A stretch of DNA of 64,000 bases, taken from the NCBI GenBank assembly GCA_944382905.1, contig CALWNU010000027.1, positions 40,105 through 104,104 of the forward strand. The letters run 5' to 3'. Below are positions 16,461 to 25,350 of this stretch, in pieces; position 1 is the stretch's first letter; the number at the start of each line of letters is the position of its first letter. The DNA is from an uncultured Clostridia bacterium. GTDB lineage: Bacteria; Bacillota; Clostridia; Oscillospirales; Ruminococcaceae. Below the pieces are notes generated by a model. That model saw nothing but the letters and a program-made list of their open reading frames with translations. It was not told the DNA's origin and did not search any database. A program made the position numbers and the translations under genes.

Positions 16461-17030
16461 TTGCATCGCATCCTATTGGTCTGCCACAACGAAAAAAGCG
16501 CACGTACGCTGGAGGAAATGCTGGGCTGCGTCCGGGATTGCCAGATCGTCCGCGCCCGACACCTGGCGCAGGCCGGGGAGCTGCTGGCGCAAGGCCCGTA
16601 TTCTCTGCTGATTTTGAACCTTCCCCTCCCCCAGGAGCCGGAAGAGCCGTTTCTCACCCAGGCCGCCCAGTCGGCATCCTGCGGGATCCTGCTGCTGTGC
16701 CCGCGGGAAAACGCCTTGGATCGGATGCAGCGGGAATCTTCCCGGGGGATCCTGGTGGTGGAAAAGCCGCTTTCCCCGGCGCTGTTTTGCCAGGCGGTCT
16801 GTTTGGGGCTTTCCGCCCATGCGCGGCTGGAAACGCTGCGCCGGGAAAACCGGATGCTCCATTCGAAAATCGAAGAACTGAAACTGGTCAGCCGGGCCAA
16901 GGCCGTATTGATTGAATATCTCAAGCTTACCGAGCCCCAGGCCCACCGCTACATCGAAAAGCAGGCGATGGACCTGCAGCTGACCCGCCAGCAGGTGGCG
17001 CAAAATATCCTAAAAACTTATGAACTGTGA
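16461..17030 (+). CDS. ANTAR-domain antiterminator with pseudo-receiver
   Basis: A 189-residue protein: an N-terminal receiver-like fold (about 1-118), a coiled linker, and a C-terminal ANTAR RNA-binding three-helix domain (about 135-187, with SRAKAVLIEYLKLTEPQAHR). ANTAR proteins bind nascent RNA and prevent termination. The receiver looks inactive: the acidic pair is replaced by Cys-His (LLVCHNE) and the phospho-acceptor Asp by Asn53 (LILNLPLP), although the Lys in VEKPLSP remains. I start at TTG 16461, behind AGGGGGG; a GTG at 16443 lacks a site. It follows purA, and glnN lies just beyond purA; both leaders carry terminator-like hairpins. Clostridial ANTAR proteins are known to control glutamine synthetase genes. 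Confidence 0.82.
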   Translation: MHRILLVCHNEKSARTLEEMLGCVRDCQIVRARHLAQAGELLAQGPYSLLILNLPLPQEPEEPFLTQAAQSASCGILLLCPRENALDRMQRESSRGILVVEKPLSPALFCQAVCLGLSAHARLETLRRENRMLHSKIEELKLVSRAKAVLIEYLKLTEPQAHRYIEKQAMDLQLTRQQVAQNILKTYEL

Positions 17031-17052
17031 GCGCTTTTGGGCGCCTGTTTCC

Positions 17053-17082
17053 AAAAGCTCCGGCGACGCCGGGGCTTTTTTG
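17053..17082 (+). terminator. Terminator after the ANTAR gene
   Basis: AAAAGC and CCGGC pair with GCCGG and GCTTTTTT around a three-base loop, ending the purA-ANTAR unit. Confidence 0.85.
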
Positions 17083-17166
17083 TTTGTGCATTCTGCTATC
17101 AAGGGCCGATTGGGATTGTGTAATCTCACAAAAAGCCGGGCGAAACAAAGGAAAAAACTGGCCTTT

Positions 17167-17196
17167 TTGCGCTTTCTATGCTATCCTTTTTATAAT
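17167..17196 (+). promoter_or_regulatory. Promoter of the moxR operon
   Basis: -10 TATAAT (17191-17196) with a partial -35 TTGCGC 18 nt upstream, about 33 nt before the start codon. Confidence 0.55.
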
Positions 17197-17228
17197 TTGT
17201 TTTCCCCATGCAGGGAAGGAGGGGCCTT

Positions 17229-18176
17229 ATGGATATCGAAATGCTCAAGCAGCTGACAAACCAATTAAAAAAACAAATCGGCACCGTCATCCTGGGCAAA
17301 GAGGAACAGGTGGAAAAGGTGCTGCTGTGCCTGTACAGCGGCGGGCATATTCTGCTCGAAGACATTCCCGGCACCGGCAAAACCTCGCTGGCCAAGGCGC
17401 TGGCCCGCTCGCTGGACTGCTCGTTCAAGCGGATCCAATTCACGCCGGACCTGCTGCCGTCCGAGCTGACCGGCATCAACTATTATAATCAGAAGGAACA
17501 AGCCTTCCAATTCCGTCCCGGCGCGATCTTTGCCAATATCCTGCTGGCCGACGAAATCAACCGCGCCACGCCGCGCACCCAGTCCAGCTTGTTGGAATGC
17601 ATGGAGGAGCGGCAATGCACCGTGGACGGGGTCAGCTACCCCATGCCGCGGCCTTTCCTGGTCATCGCCACCCAAAACCCGGTAGAAACCCAGGGCACCT
17701 TCCCGCTGCCCGAGGCACAGCTGGACCGCTTTTTGATGCGGCTGTCCTTGGGCTACCCGCAGGCCCAGCAGGAACAAGCCATGCTGGCCTCTTACCGGGA
17801 AACCTCCCCGATGGACGCTTTGGCCCCGATCTGCTCCCAGCAGCAAATCCTGGATGCGCAGAAACTGGTGACCCAGATCCGGGTCAGTCAGCCGGTGGCG
17901 GAATATCTGGTGGCGCTGGCCAACGCCACCCGCCAACATGCGCAGATCCGCCTGGGCCTAAGCCCCCGGGGCGTTATCGCCCTGATGCGGGCCTCCCAGG
18001 CAAAAGCCGCCGTCCAAGGGCGGGATTATGTGCTGCCGGACGACGCAAAAGCGGTGTTCTTGGACGTTGCAGCCCACCGGATCATCTGCCACGGATACCA
18101 GATGGGGCAGGAAAACGCCGCCCAGGAGCATCTGCGCCAGATTCTTGCCGACACGCCGGCGCCGGTGGAAGCATAG
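17229..18176 (+). CDS. MoxR-family AAA+ ATPase
   Basis: AAA+ chaperone-like ATPase of the MoxR group, which usually works with partner proteins in maturation or insertion of complexes. The protein is 315 residues. Walker A is DIPGTGKTS near 45-53, Walker B ILLADEINRA near 107, sensor 1 IATQNP near 149, and the MoxR hallmark GTFPLPEAQLDRF follows. ATG 17229 is preceded by AAGGAGGGG; an ATG 21 nt upstream lies inside that site. It is the first gene of an operon with DUF58 and a membrane protein, the classic MoxR neighbourhood. Confidence 0.94.
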   Translation: MDIEMLKQLTNQLKKQIGTVILGKEEQVEKVLLCLYSGGHILLEDIPGTGKTSLAKALARSLDCSFKRIQFTPDLLPSELTGINYYNQKEQAFQFRPGAIFANILLADEINRATPRTQSSLLECMEERQCTVDGVSYPMPRPFLVIATQNPVETQGTFPLPEAQLDRFLMRLSLGYPQAQQEQAMLASYRETSPMDALAPICSQQQILDAQKLVTQIRVSQPVAEYLVALANATRQHAQIRLGLSPRGVIALMRASQAKAAVQGRDYVLPDDAKAVFLDVAAHRIICHGYQMGQENAAQEHLRQILADTPAPVEA

Positions 18177-18210
18177 CGCCGGTTTCCGCCTGCTTTTTTG
18201 GGGGGATTTG

Positions 18211-19359
18211 ATGGAATTTATCGCCATTCTTGTCATGGTCATTGTGGTTTTGGCGGTGCAGTATTATTTGTATGCCAAAACAAGCTTTCAACATTTTGAA
18301 TATACCTGCCATTTTACCAAAGAGGAAGTGATGGAGGGCGACGAGGTGGGCCTGGTGGAAACGGTCATCAACCGCAAATGGCTCCCGCTGCCGTGGCTGA
18401 AAGCGGAGTTGTCCACCTCCCAATGGCTGGAATACGCCGGCGACCAGTCGGATGTGCTGTATGGCAAGCGCTTTGTCTCCAGCTTTTTCGCGCTGCGCAG
18501 CTATCAGAAAATTTCCCGCACCTGGAAAGTCAAATGCCTGCGGCGGGGCGTTTTTGAGATCCATCGGGTCGATTTGGTGGATTCGGATCTGCTTGGGTTT
18601 TCCTCTTTTTCCCATTCCGTCACCGTCCATGCCCGGCTGACCGTACTGCCGCGGCCTTTAAAGGAAGAGAATGCGACCTCGCTGCTGCGGTATCTCAACG
18701 GCGAGGTACCAGTCCGCCGGCAGCTGCTGGCCGACCCCTTTTTCTTAGCCGGCGTGCAGGAGTATACCGGGCTGGAACCCATGAAGCGGATTCATTGGAC
18801 CGCCACCGCCCGGGAAGGCCGGCTGATGGTATTCCAAAACCAATACACGGCGCGCAAAAACCTGACCATCTTCCTCAACACCCAGTCCCGGCCCGGATTC
18901 AGCAGCCCCACAGGGGACGACCCGCAGCTGGAAGACTGTATCCGCTTTTGCGCCTATTTGTTCCGCGTCGCCGCCGACAGCGACACCCCGTTCCGGTTTT
19001 TGAGTAATGGCGTCGACAGCGAAAGCAAAAAGCCGGTGGTCACCGCCGAATCCTGGGGGGAGGGGTTTGCCCTGGAGCAGTCCCGCGTGCTGGCCAGACT
19101 GACGGCGGCCCACCAGCCGCCGCTCGACGCGTTTTTGCAGCAGCAGGACCCCCTGCTGTCTTCCGACGAGCTGATTTTCATCAGCACCTATTTTGACGAG
19201 GTCATCCAATCGTTCGCCCGGCAGCGGGCCCGGGCCGGAGCCCATGTGACCGTTTTCGTCCGCGGGACGGTGCTGCCCAGCGATCTGGATCCCGGCGTCT
19301 ACGATATCTATGCGCTGCAGGGGACCGCGCGGCAGCAAAAGGAGGGAGACCCGCAATGA
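18211..19359 (+). CDS. DUF58 domain protein
   Basis: A 382-residue protein with a single N-terminal membrane helix (about residues 2-20), a beta-rich middle region, and a DUF58 core around residues 180-225 (YTGLEPMKRIHWTATAREG). The C-terminal half has the von Willebrand A-like character of this family. DUF58 proteins accompany MoxR ATPases and are thought to be their substrates or partners. ATG 18211 has a G-rich site (GGGGGG) 6 nt upstream. It overlaps the next gene by ATGA. The role remains genuinely unknown in most bacteria. Confidence 0.88.
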   Translation: MEFIAILVMVIVVLAVQYYLYAKTSFQHFEYTCHFTKEEVMEGDEVGLVETVINRKWLPLPWLKAELSTSQWLEYAGDQSDVLYGKRFVSSFFALRSYQKISRTWKVKCLRRGVFEIHRVDLVDSDLLGFSSFSHSVTVHARLTVLPRPLKEENATSLLRYLNGEVPVRRQLLADPFFLAGVQEYTGLEPMKRIHWTATAREGRLMVFQNQYTARKNLTIFLNTQSRPGFSSPTGDDPQLEDCIRFCAYLFRVAADSDTPFRFLSNGVDSESKKPVVTAESWGEGFALEQSRVLARLTAAHQPPLDAFLQQQDPLLSSDELIFISTYFDEVIQSFARQRARAGAHVTVFVRGTVLPSDLDPGVYDIYALQGTARQQKEGDPQ

Positions 19360-20741
19360 AAAAAAGCGTGCGCTTGGTGTTGCGGCTGGTTTCCCTGCTG
19401 GATTACCTGCTGCTTTCCTACCCGCTTCTGGCCATCGCCGAAGCATCTATCTCCCGCCGGCTCACCGGCGCCCAGTCCTTGGCCCGGCTAGGGCTGATTC
19501 TTGCCATCGGGCTGTTGGGCGGCCTGGTCGGCGGCCTTTTGGACCGGTGGAGCGCCCCTTTGCCCCCGATCCTGCTGCTTTTGCTCGCCGCGGTCCCGGC
19601 GGCAGCGTTTGCGGCGGCGTTCGCCTTTTTGGCCCCGTGGGATCTGATCCATGCCGTACTGTTGGTACTTTGCCTGCTGTTTTACGGATTGGGCATGTTT
19701 TCCGTTACCAAGCCGTTCGATGAAATCGTGAACACCGGCTTTTTGTCTGTGGGTTTGGTGGCGTATATCGTCGCCGAAGCCACCCTTTGGTTTTGCGCCG
19801 CGTATTATGGGCTTCCTTGTGACCCCATGCCGCTGCTGGGCGTGTTTTTGGTGTTTATCCTGTTTTACGCCATCATCAGCAACCAGTCCAATATCCACCG
19901 GCTGATGAACCGGGGCCATGCCGACCTGTCCATGCTGCCCGCCGGGATGCTGCGGTACAATCTGCTGCTGTTGCTGTGCGGGTTCGGCTTGATTTTATGC
20001 GGCCTGTTTTTGCAAAAGCCCATCCTGGTGGTTATACAATTTCTGGGCCGCCTGCTGCTGTCGATCCTGTACTTTTTCGTGTTGTTTTTCCGCTTGTGGC
20101 TGTGGCTGCTGCAATCTCCCGCCGACCAGGCGACGCCGCCGTCCGTGGGCGCCCTGCCCTTGTTCGGCTCCGGGGAGGAGCACGCCAGCACCCCGTATGT
20201 CAACGCCGTCATCCAATGGGTGGCGGTGGCGAGCATTGTACTGATGGTGTTTCTGTGCCGCCGCTGGATCTGGGAAACGGTCCAAAACGCCTGGCGCAAA
20301 CTGGTACAGCTGCTCAAGCGCCTGTTTTCCGCCCGCAGTTCCCGCCGCAGGCAAACCGCCGTCTCTTCCGATTATTTTTCCGATACGGTGGAATACCTGG
20401 ACCGGACGCCGATGCCGGAAAAAGCCGAGAGCCGGCCTCCTTCCTCCCTGCGGATTTGGCGGCGGAAATACCGGGAATTTTTAAAACGGCCGGCGGAAAG
20501 CCGTTCCCTGCTGGACGGCTATGGCCTGATCCTATTTTGGCTGCGGATCCATGGGGCGGCCCTGTCCCCGGCGGATACCACCTTGGAAATCCTCAACAAG
20601 GCGCTGACCTGCATGCCCCAAAGTCCTTTTGCCCAGGTGACGGAAGGGTACAATCAGATCCGCTACGGGGAACTCCCCCTGCGCGAAGGGGACTATGACA
20701 GTCTTTTGCAAACGCTGCAAATCCTGGCCCAGACCAAATAA
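19356..20741 (+). CDS. Polytopic membrane protein with C-terminal DUF4129-like tail
   Basis: A 461-residue protein. About eight to ten hydrophobic helices cover residues 10-325. A basic loop follows, and then a soluble tail (about 365-455) with GAALSPADTTLEILNKAL and VTEGYNQIRYGEL, resembling the DUF4129 tail of transglutaminase-like membrane proteins (TgpA). In the usual MoxR-DUF58 operon this gene also carries an extracytoplasmic transglutaminase core; here that core is absent, so the protein is a shortened version. It is translationally coupled to DUF58. Function unknown, probably in the cell envelope. Confidence 0.75.
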   Translation: MKKSVRLVLRLVSLLDYLLLSYPLLAIAEASISRRLTGAQSLARLGLILAIGLLGGLVGGLLDRWSAPLPPILLLLLAAVPAAAFAAAFAFLAPWDLIHAVLLVLCLLFYGLGMFSVTKPFDEIVNTGFLSVGLVAYIVAEATLWFCAAYYGLPCDPMPLLGVFLVFILFYAIISNQSNIHRLMNRGHADLSMLPAGMLRYNLLLLLCGFGLILCGLFLQKPILVVIQFLGRLLLSILYFFVLFFRLWLWLLQSPADQATPPSVGALPLFGSGEEHASTPYVNAVIQWVAVASIVLMVFLCRRWIWETVQNAWRKLVQLLKRLFSARSSRRRQTAVSSDYFSDTVEYLDRTPMPEKAESRPPSSLRIWRRKYREFLKRPAESRSLLDGYGLILFWLRIHGAALSPADTTLEILNKALTCMPQSPFAQVTEGYNQIRYGELPLREGDYDSLLQTLQILAQTK

Positions 20742-20746
20742 CCGCG

Positions 20747-20790
20747 CCCCCTGTTTTCCGCCCGGCCGGGCGGAAAACAGGGGGATCCTT
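20747..20790 (+). terminator. Terminator after the moxR operon
   Basis: A 38-nt perfect palindrome (arms of CCCCCTGTTTTCCGCCCGG) followed by ATCCTTTT. The T-tract is short, but the stem is very stable. Confidence 0.75.
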
Positions 20791-20819
20791 TTGACTTTTG
20801 CCTTTCTGGGATTTATAAT
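20791..20819 (+). promoter_or_regulatory. Promoter of the lacI-type/fructokinase operon
   Basis: -35 TTGACT (20791-20796) and -10 TATAAT (20814-20819), 17-nt spacing, just after the preceding terminator. Confidence 0.82.
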
Positions 20820-20835
20820 GTTGGCAGGAAAAAGG

Positions 20836-20847
20836 CCTTTCGAAAGG
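20836..20847 (+). promoter_or_regulatory. Palindrome overlapping the ribosome-binding site (possible operator)
   Basis: CCTTTCGAAAGG is a perfect 12-bp palindrome with a central CG, as in many LacI-family operators. It lies 17 nt after the -10 and shares bases with the AAAGGAG ribosome-binding site of the regulator gene, so autoregulation is plausible. Confidence 0.4.
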
Positions 20848-20854
20848 AGTTTTC

Positions 20855-21859
20855 ATGAAGGTAAAAATCACCGATGTGGCCAAAGCCAGCGGCGTTTCCA
20901 TCGCCACGGTTTCCCATGTCATCAATCATACCCGGTATGTCTCTCCGGAAACCACCCGCCGGGTGCAGCAGGCCATCCAGCGGCTGGGCTATTCGCCGGA
21001 CATCACCGCCCGGAATTTCAAAAAAGGCCGCAAAGGCCTGATCGGCATGCTGGTGCCGGATCTGTCCGTCACCCGCTCGACCCTGATTTTAAAGCAGCTG
21101 GAAAGGGTGGCAGGCCCCGCCAATTTCCATCTGATTGTGGCGAACACCAGCCATTCTGTCTCCCAGGAAACCCAGCAGCTGCAGCTGCTGGCATCCGGCA
21201 TGGTGGACGGGCTGGTGCTCCAGTCTTCCTGCACGGATTATCAGCAGATCGCCCCCTGGATCCCCAGGGATTTCCCCTTGGTTTTGATCGATCATCCGCT
21301 GCGAAACTGCCCGTATCCTACGCTGGTGGTTTCCAGTTATTCGGCGCTGTACCAGGGGGTGGAGGATCTGATCCGCCAAGGGCATACCCAAATCGGGTAT
21401 ATTGCCGACCAGATCCATCTGGCCTATTCGGTGGAGCGGCTGGACGCTTACCGCGCCGCCGTCCGGGATTACGGCCTGCCCATCGGCGACACGCTGATTG
21501 CCTATGCCCACCCGCAGACCAAAACGGCCTATTTTTGCGCACAGGAACTGGTAGAGCGGCACTGTACGGCGATTGTGGTTTCCAACAACACCATCGCCCT
21601 GGAAACGCTCAAGTATCTGAATATCCACCACCTGAAGGTCGGCGCCGACGTGGAACTGCTCGGGTTTTCTGGCAACGACTGGTACGGCTACCGTACCGAG
21701 CAGATCGCCCAGGTTTCGCAACCCACCGAAGAAATGGCAAGGATGGCTGGCCAGCAGCTGTTAGAACAGATTCGTTGCCCCCATCCTGTGGCCCGCACCA
21801 CAGTTTTGCACAGCACCTATATTCCAAAACAGACGGAAAGGGAGTATTCGCATGGATGA
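20855..21859 (+). CDS. LacI-family transcriptional regulator
   Basis: A 334-residue regulator: N-terminal LacI helix-turn-helix (ITDVAKASGVSIATVSHVIN, residues 5-24) with the hinge, then a periplasmic-binding-protein-like effector domain. The start ATG 20855 has AAAGGAG at 8-nt spacing. It overlaps the fructokinase gene by 8 nt, so it most likely regulates sugar phosphorylation and senses the sugar or its phosphate. No transporter accompanies the pair. Specificity cannot be deduced. Confidence 0.93.
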   Translation: MKVKITDVAKASGVSIATVSHVINHTRYVSPETTRRVQQAIQRLGYSPDITARNFKKGRKGLIGMLVPDLSVTRSTLILKQLERVAGPANFHLIVANTSHSVSQETQQLQLLASGMVDGLVLQSSCTDYQQIAPWIPRDFPLVLIDHPLRNCPYPTLVVSSYSALYQGVEDLIRQGHTQIGYIADQIHLAYSVERLDAYRAAVRDYGLPIGDTLIAYAHPQTKTAYFCAQELVERHCTAIVVSNNTIALETLKYLNIHHLKVGADVELLGFSGNDWYGYRTEQIAQVSQPTEEMARMAGQQLLEQIRCPHPVARTTVLHSTYIPKQTEREYSHG

Positions 21860-22802
21860 TATTATCGCAATTGGCGAAATTTTGATTGACCTGATCGGCA
21901 CCGGCCCGCTGCAGTTCCGCGGCACTGTAGGCGGCGCGCCCTGCAACGCGCTGGCGCAGGCCGCCAAGCTAGGCAGCCGGACCGCGTTTATCGGCATGGT
22001 GGGACAGGATGCTTTTGGCCGCATTTGCGCCGGCCAGCTAGATGAGTTGGGCATTGACCGCACCCATCTGGCCGTCACCGACCGCGCCGATACCACCCTG
22101 GCTTTTGTCACGCTGGATGAAAATGGGGAGCGGGATTTCACCTTTTACCGCCGGCCCGGCGCGGACACTTTGCTGTGCGTCAAGCATCTCCCCTTCGACC
22201 GGATTGCCCAATGCCGCGTCTATCTGTACGGCGGCGTGTCTTTGTCCCGGGACCCCACCCGCGCCACGGTATTTTATTCCTTGTTCAAGCTGGCCGGCAC
22301 GCCGGTAATCAAGGCATTTGATCCCAACCTGCGGCCCTCTTTGTGGGAAGATTTGGGCGAGGCCAAAGCCCTTGGGCAAAAAGCCATGGGCCTTTGCGAT
22401 ATTTTAAAGCTTTCGGAAGAAGAAGCAGTGTTCTTCTCCGGCTGCCAGGACCCGTTGGAAGGGGCGCGGCGCCTGCAAGCCGAAAAGAAGATTCCGCTTG
22501 TGTTGGTCAGCATGGGCGCCAAGGGTTGTTCCATCCTTTGGCAAGGAGATTGCCGCCAGGTTCCCGCCTATCCGGTGACGGCCGTAGACGCCACCGCGGC
22601 AGGGGATTCGTTTTTCGGCGCGTTTTTGCACCGGCTGCTGCAATCTTCCATCGACCGCCTAGACCAGGTAACCTGGGAACAACTCACCGCCGCGGCCCAG
22701 TTTGCGTCCGCCGCCGCCGCGCTGACGGTTTCCCGCCGCGGATCCATTCCCGCCCTGCCCACGGCGGACGAGGTGGAGCAATTTTGCAAGCAGCAAGACT
22801 GA
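21852..22802 (+). CDS. PfkB-family carbohydrate kinase, probable fructokinase
   Basis: Ribokinase-fold sugar kinase of 316 residues. The N-terminal signature GGAPCNALAQAAKLG and the C-terminal ATP-site signature DATAAGDSFFGAF, holding catalytic Asp252, are intact. Overall layout (DDIIAIGEILIDLIG at the start, FYRRPGADTLL) matches bacterial fructokinases (ScrK type). It overlaps the LacI regulator gene and ends before a shared terminator. Fructose as substrate is inference from family resemblance. Confidence 0.86.
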   Translation: MDDIIAIGEILIDLIGTGPLQFRGTVGGAPCNALAQAAKLGSRTAFIGMVGQDAFGRICAGQLDELGIDRTHLAVTDRADTTLAFVTLDENGERDFTFYRRPGADTLLCVKHLPFDRIAQCRVYLYGGVSLSRDPTRATVFYSLFKLAGTPVIKAFDPNLRPSLWEDLGEAKALGQKAMGLCDILKLSEEEAVFFSGCQDPLEGARRLQAEKKIPLVLVSMGAKGCSILWQGDCRQVPAYPVTAVDATAAGDSFFGAFLHRLLQSSIDRLDQVTWEQLTAAAQFASAAAALTVSRRGSIPALPTADEVEQFCKQQD

Positions 22803-22852
22803 GGATTGCCCTGCCATTGCTGACAGGCTTTTTAAGCCCAATCCTAAAAAAT

Positions 22853-22886
22853 AAAAAAGAGGAAGGCAAATGCCTTCCTCTTTTTT
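22853..22886. terminator. Bidirectional terminator, fructokinase / feoB
   Basis: AAAAAAGAGGAAGGCA with its complement TGCCTTCCTCTTTTTT around two bases, between convergent genes; the feoB stop codon overlaps its edge. Confidence 0.93.
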
Positions 22887-25029
22887 ACATCCAAATCCGG
22901 GCGATCTGGGTGACCAAAAAGCAGGCGGCCATTCCCAACGCCGTGGGGAACAAAAAGGCGACGGCGGTCCATTTGAGGCTTTGCGTCTCCTTGTGGATGG
23001 TCAGGCAGGTGGTGGAACAAGGCCAGTGCATCAGGGAAAAAAGCATGACGCAGATGGCGGTAACCCAAGTCCAGCCATTGGCCACAAACAGCTGCCGCAT
23101 GGTTTCCAGGCTTTCCATTTCTATCAAACTGCCGGTGGACAGATAGGCCATGATCATAATCGGCGTGACAATCTCGTTGGCCGGAAGTCCCAGCACAAAC
23201 GCCAGCAGGATGACGCCGTCCAGCCCCAGCTGGCGGGCAAAAGGATCCAGAAACCCGGCGCAATGGGACAACAAGGTCCCGCCGCCAACGGTGACATTCG
23301 CCATCAGCCAGATCAGCATGCCTGCAGGCGCCGCCACCGCGGCAGCCCTGCCCAGCACGAATATGGTTCGGTCAAACACCGACCGGAAAATGGTCTTGCC
23401 AATCTGCGGGCGGCGGTAGGCCGGCAGTTCCAGGGTGAACGAGGAAGGAATCCCTTTTAAGATGGTGCTCGAAAGAAGTTTGGAGCCTAAAAACGTTGCC
23501 AGAACGCCTACTAGAATCAATGCGGTCAGCAGCAGGGCCGAACCGAAGGATTGCAAGGGGCCGGGAAAGGCGCCGGCAAAAAACATGGTCGAAATGGCGA
23601 TTAGCATGGGGAACCTGCCGTTGCAGGGGACAAAATTGTTGGTCAGAATGGCGATGAGCCGTTCTCGCGGGGAATCGATGATCCGGCATCCCACAACCCC
23701 CGCCGCATTACACCCAAACCCCATACACATGGTAAGGCTTTGTTTTCCGCAGGCGTCGCACGCCTGAAAATACCGGTCCAGGTTAAAGGCCACCCGGGGC
23801 AGGTATCCCAGATCCTCCAGCAGGGTAAACAGCGGGAAAAAAATGGCCATTGGCGGCAGCATCACCGAGACGACCCAGGCCAGCGTGCGATAGGCGCCGT
23901 GGACCAGCATTCCGCATAGGAAATCCGGCGCACCGGCCCATGCAAAAATTTCTGCCAGTCTCTCTTCGATCCAGAACAAGCCGGCGCTCAGCCAGCGGGA
24001 CGGGTAGTTGGCACCAACGATGGTCAGCCAGAACACACCGGCCAACAGCGCGATCATCAGCGGCACGCCAAAGAACCTGCTGGTCAAAATCCGGTCGATT
24101 TTCCGGTCCCGGTCATGATACCCGCCTTGTTCGCAGTGCACAACCTGGCTGCTGATTTGTTCTGCCCGCCGCACCAGGGCGGACACGATTTCATCCTGCA
24201 GCTTTTCCGGCGGGATCCCCGCTTGCGCCAAAGAATCCAGCGCCTCCCGGCGCAAAGAATCCAACATTGGATCTTCCCGAAGCGGCACCCCCAAGTAGTT
24301 TCCGGCACTCTCGAGAAGCGCCGGATCCCCTTCCAGAATCCGCAGCGCCAGCCACCGCGCAGGCAGAGCCTGCCCGCACCGAAGCTGCACGGCGGGCGCC
24401 ATCCGCTGAAGGGCCTGTTCCACCGCTAGAGGGTACGCGACCTTCGGCGGATCCGGCGCTTCTGCCTGCGCCGCACAAGCCGCCACCTGTTCCAGCAAAT
24501 CGTCCAGCCCTTTCTCCGCGCGGGCGCAGACCCCCACCGCCGGCACTCCAAGCTGCCGGGACAGCTGATCCAAATCAATCCGGATCTTCTTCTTTTTTGC
24601 CTCGTCCATCAAATTCACGCATACCACAGTGCGGGGCATGATTTCGATGGTCTGCAGCACCAGGTTGAGGTTTCGCTCCAGGCAGGTGGCGTCGCACACC
24701 ACCACCGCCACATCCGGTTTGCCAAAGCAAAGAAAATCCCGGGCCACCTCTTCCTCGGCGGAATGGGCCATCAGCGAATAGCTGCCCGGAATATCCACCA
24801 GAATAAACCCGTTTCCTTGGTATTCACACCGTCCTTGGGCATTGGTCACCGTCTTCCCGGACCAATTCCCCGTATGCTGCGAAAGTCCAGTTAGCGCATT
24901 GAACACGGTACTTTTCCCCACATTGGGGTTTCCCGCCAGCGCCACCACCCGGTCCGACGCCGACTGCCGGCGGATGATCAGCGCCGTATCTGCTGCTTTT
25001 TTGCCTGTGGAACCGCTGGTCAAACCCAA
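22885..25029 (-). CDS. feoB: Ferrous iron transport protein B
   Basis: Membrane iron(II) transporter with an N-terminal G-protein domain, 714 residues. G1 is GNPNVGKST (33-41), G3 DIPG (79-82), and G4 NLMDE; two Gate-type membrane regions follow. The first 28 residues are an extra hydrophilic tail. The only reasonable start is TTG 25029, with GGAAAGGGG upstream at rather long spacing; no ATG precedes the G1 motif in frame. It follows feoA by 47 nt and probably shares its promoter. Expression is likely governed by the divergent DtxR-family regulator. Confidence 0.95.
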   Translation of the reverse strand: MGLTSGSTGKKAADTALIIRRQSASDRVVALAGNPNVGKSTVFNALTGLSQHTGNWSGKTVTNAQGRCEYQGNGFILVDIPGSYSLMAHSAEEEVARDFLCFGKPDVAVVVCDATCLERNLNLVLQTIEIMPRTVVCVNLMDEAKKKKIRIDLDQLSRQLGVPAVGVCARAEKGLDDLLEQVAACAAQAEAPDPPKVAYPLAVEQALQRMAPAVQLRCGQALPARWLALRILEGDPALLESAGNYLGVPLREDPMLDSLRREALDSLAQAGIPPEKLQDEIVSALVRRAEQISSQVVHCEQGGYHDRDRKIDRILTSRFFGVPLMIALLAGVFWLTIVGANYPSRWLSAGLFWIEERLAEIFAWAGAPDFLCGMLVHGAYRTLAWVVSVMLPPMAIFFPLFTLLEDLGYLPRVAFNLDRYFQACDACGKQSLTMCMGFGCNAAGVVGCRIIDSPRERLIAILTNNFVPCNGRFPMLIAISTMFFAGAFPGPLQSFGSALLLTALILVGVLATFLGSKLLSSTILKGIPSSFTLELPAYRRPQIGKTIFRSVFDRTIFVLGRAAAVAAPAGMLIWLMANVTVGGGTLLSHCAGFLDPFARQLGLDGVILLAFVLGLPANEIVTPIMIMAYLSTGSLIEMESLETMRQLFVANGWTWVTAICVMLFSLMHWPCSTTCLTIHKETQSLKWTAVAFLFPTALGMAACFLVTQIARIWM

Positions 25030-25076
25030 CGTCCGTCACCCCTTTCCAAAAATCAAAACACCCAGGGCGCTTGTTG

Positions 25077-25328
25077 TCACCCTGGGTACCTTCCATCGCA
25101 AAAAACCAGGACGCCTTTTGCATCTTCCTTGCGCAACGCGATCACCGCGCCGCGGATCAGATAGGCGGTAGGGTCGCCGGCAGGGCTTTTTTGCACGCAT
25201 TCGATCTTCGTCCCCACAATCAGGCCGATATCCTGTAAACGCCGCCGCATACTGCCGGTTACCGCCAAATCGCAGACCCGGCCCTCCTGCCCGCATTGCA
25301 GGCTGGCCAACGGCCGTATTCCGTTCAT
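25077..25328 (-). CDS. feoA: Ferrous iron transport protein A
   Basis: Small SH3-like cytosolic partner of FeoB, 83 residues. It shows the typical MRRRLQDIGLIVGTKIEC stretch and ends with an ALRKEDAKGVLV beta-strand region. I start at ATG 25328 with GAGGAG upstream; an in-frame GTG at 25352 would consume that site. It is divergent from the DtxR-type regulator gene, and the shared gap contains two palindromes. Confidence 0.93.
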   Translation of the reverse strand: MNGIRPLASLQCGQEGRVCDLAVTGSMRRRLQDIGLIVGTKIECVQKSPAGDPTAYLIRGAVIALRKEDAKGVLVFCDGRYPG

Positions 25329-25350
25329 AAAAAGAAACTCCTCGCAATAC

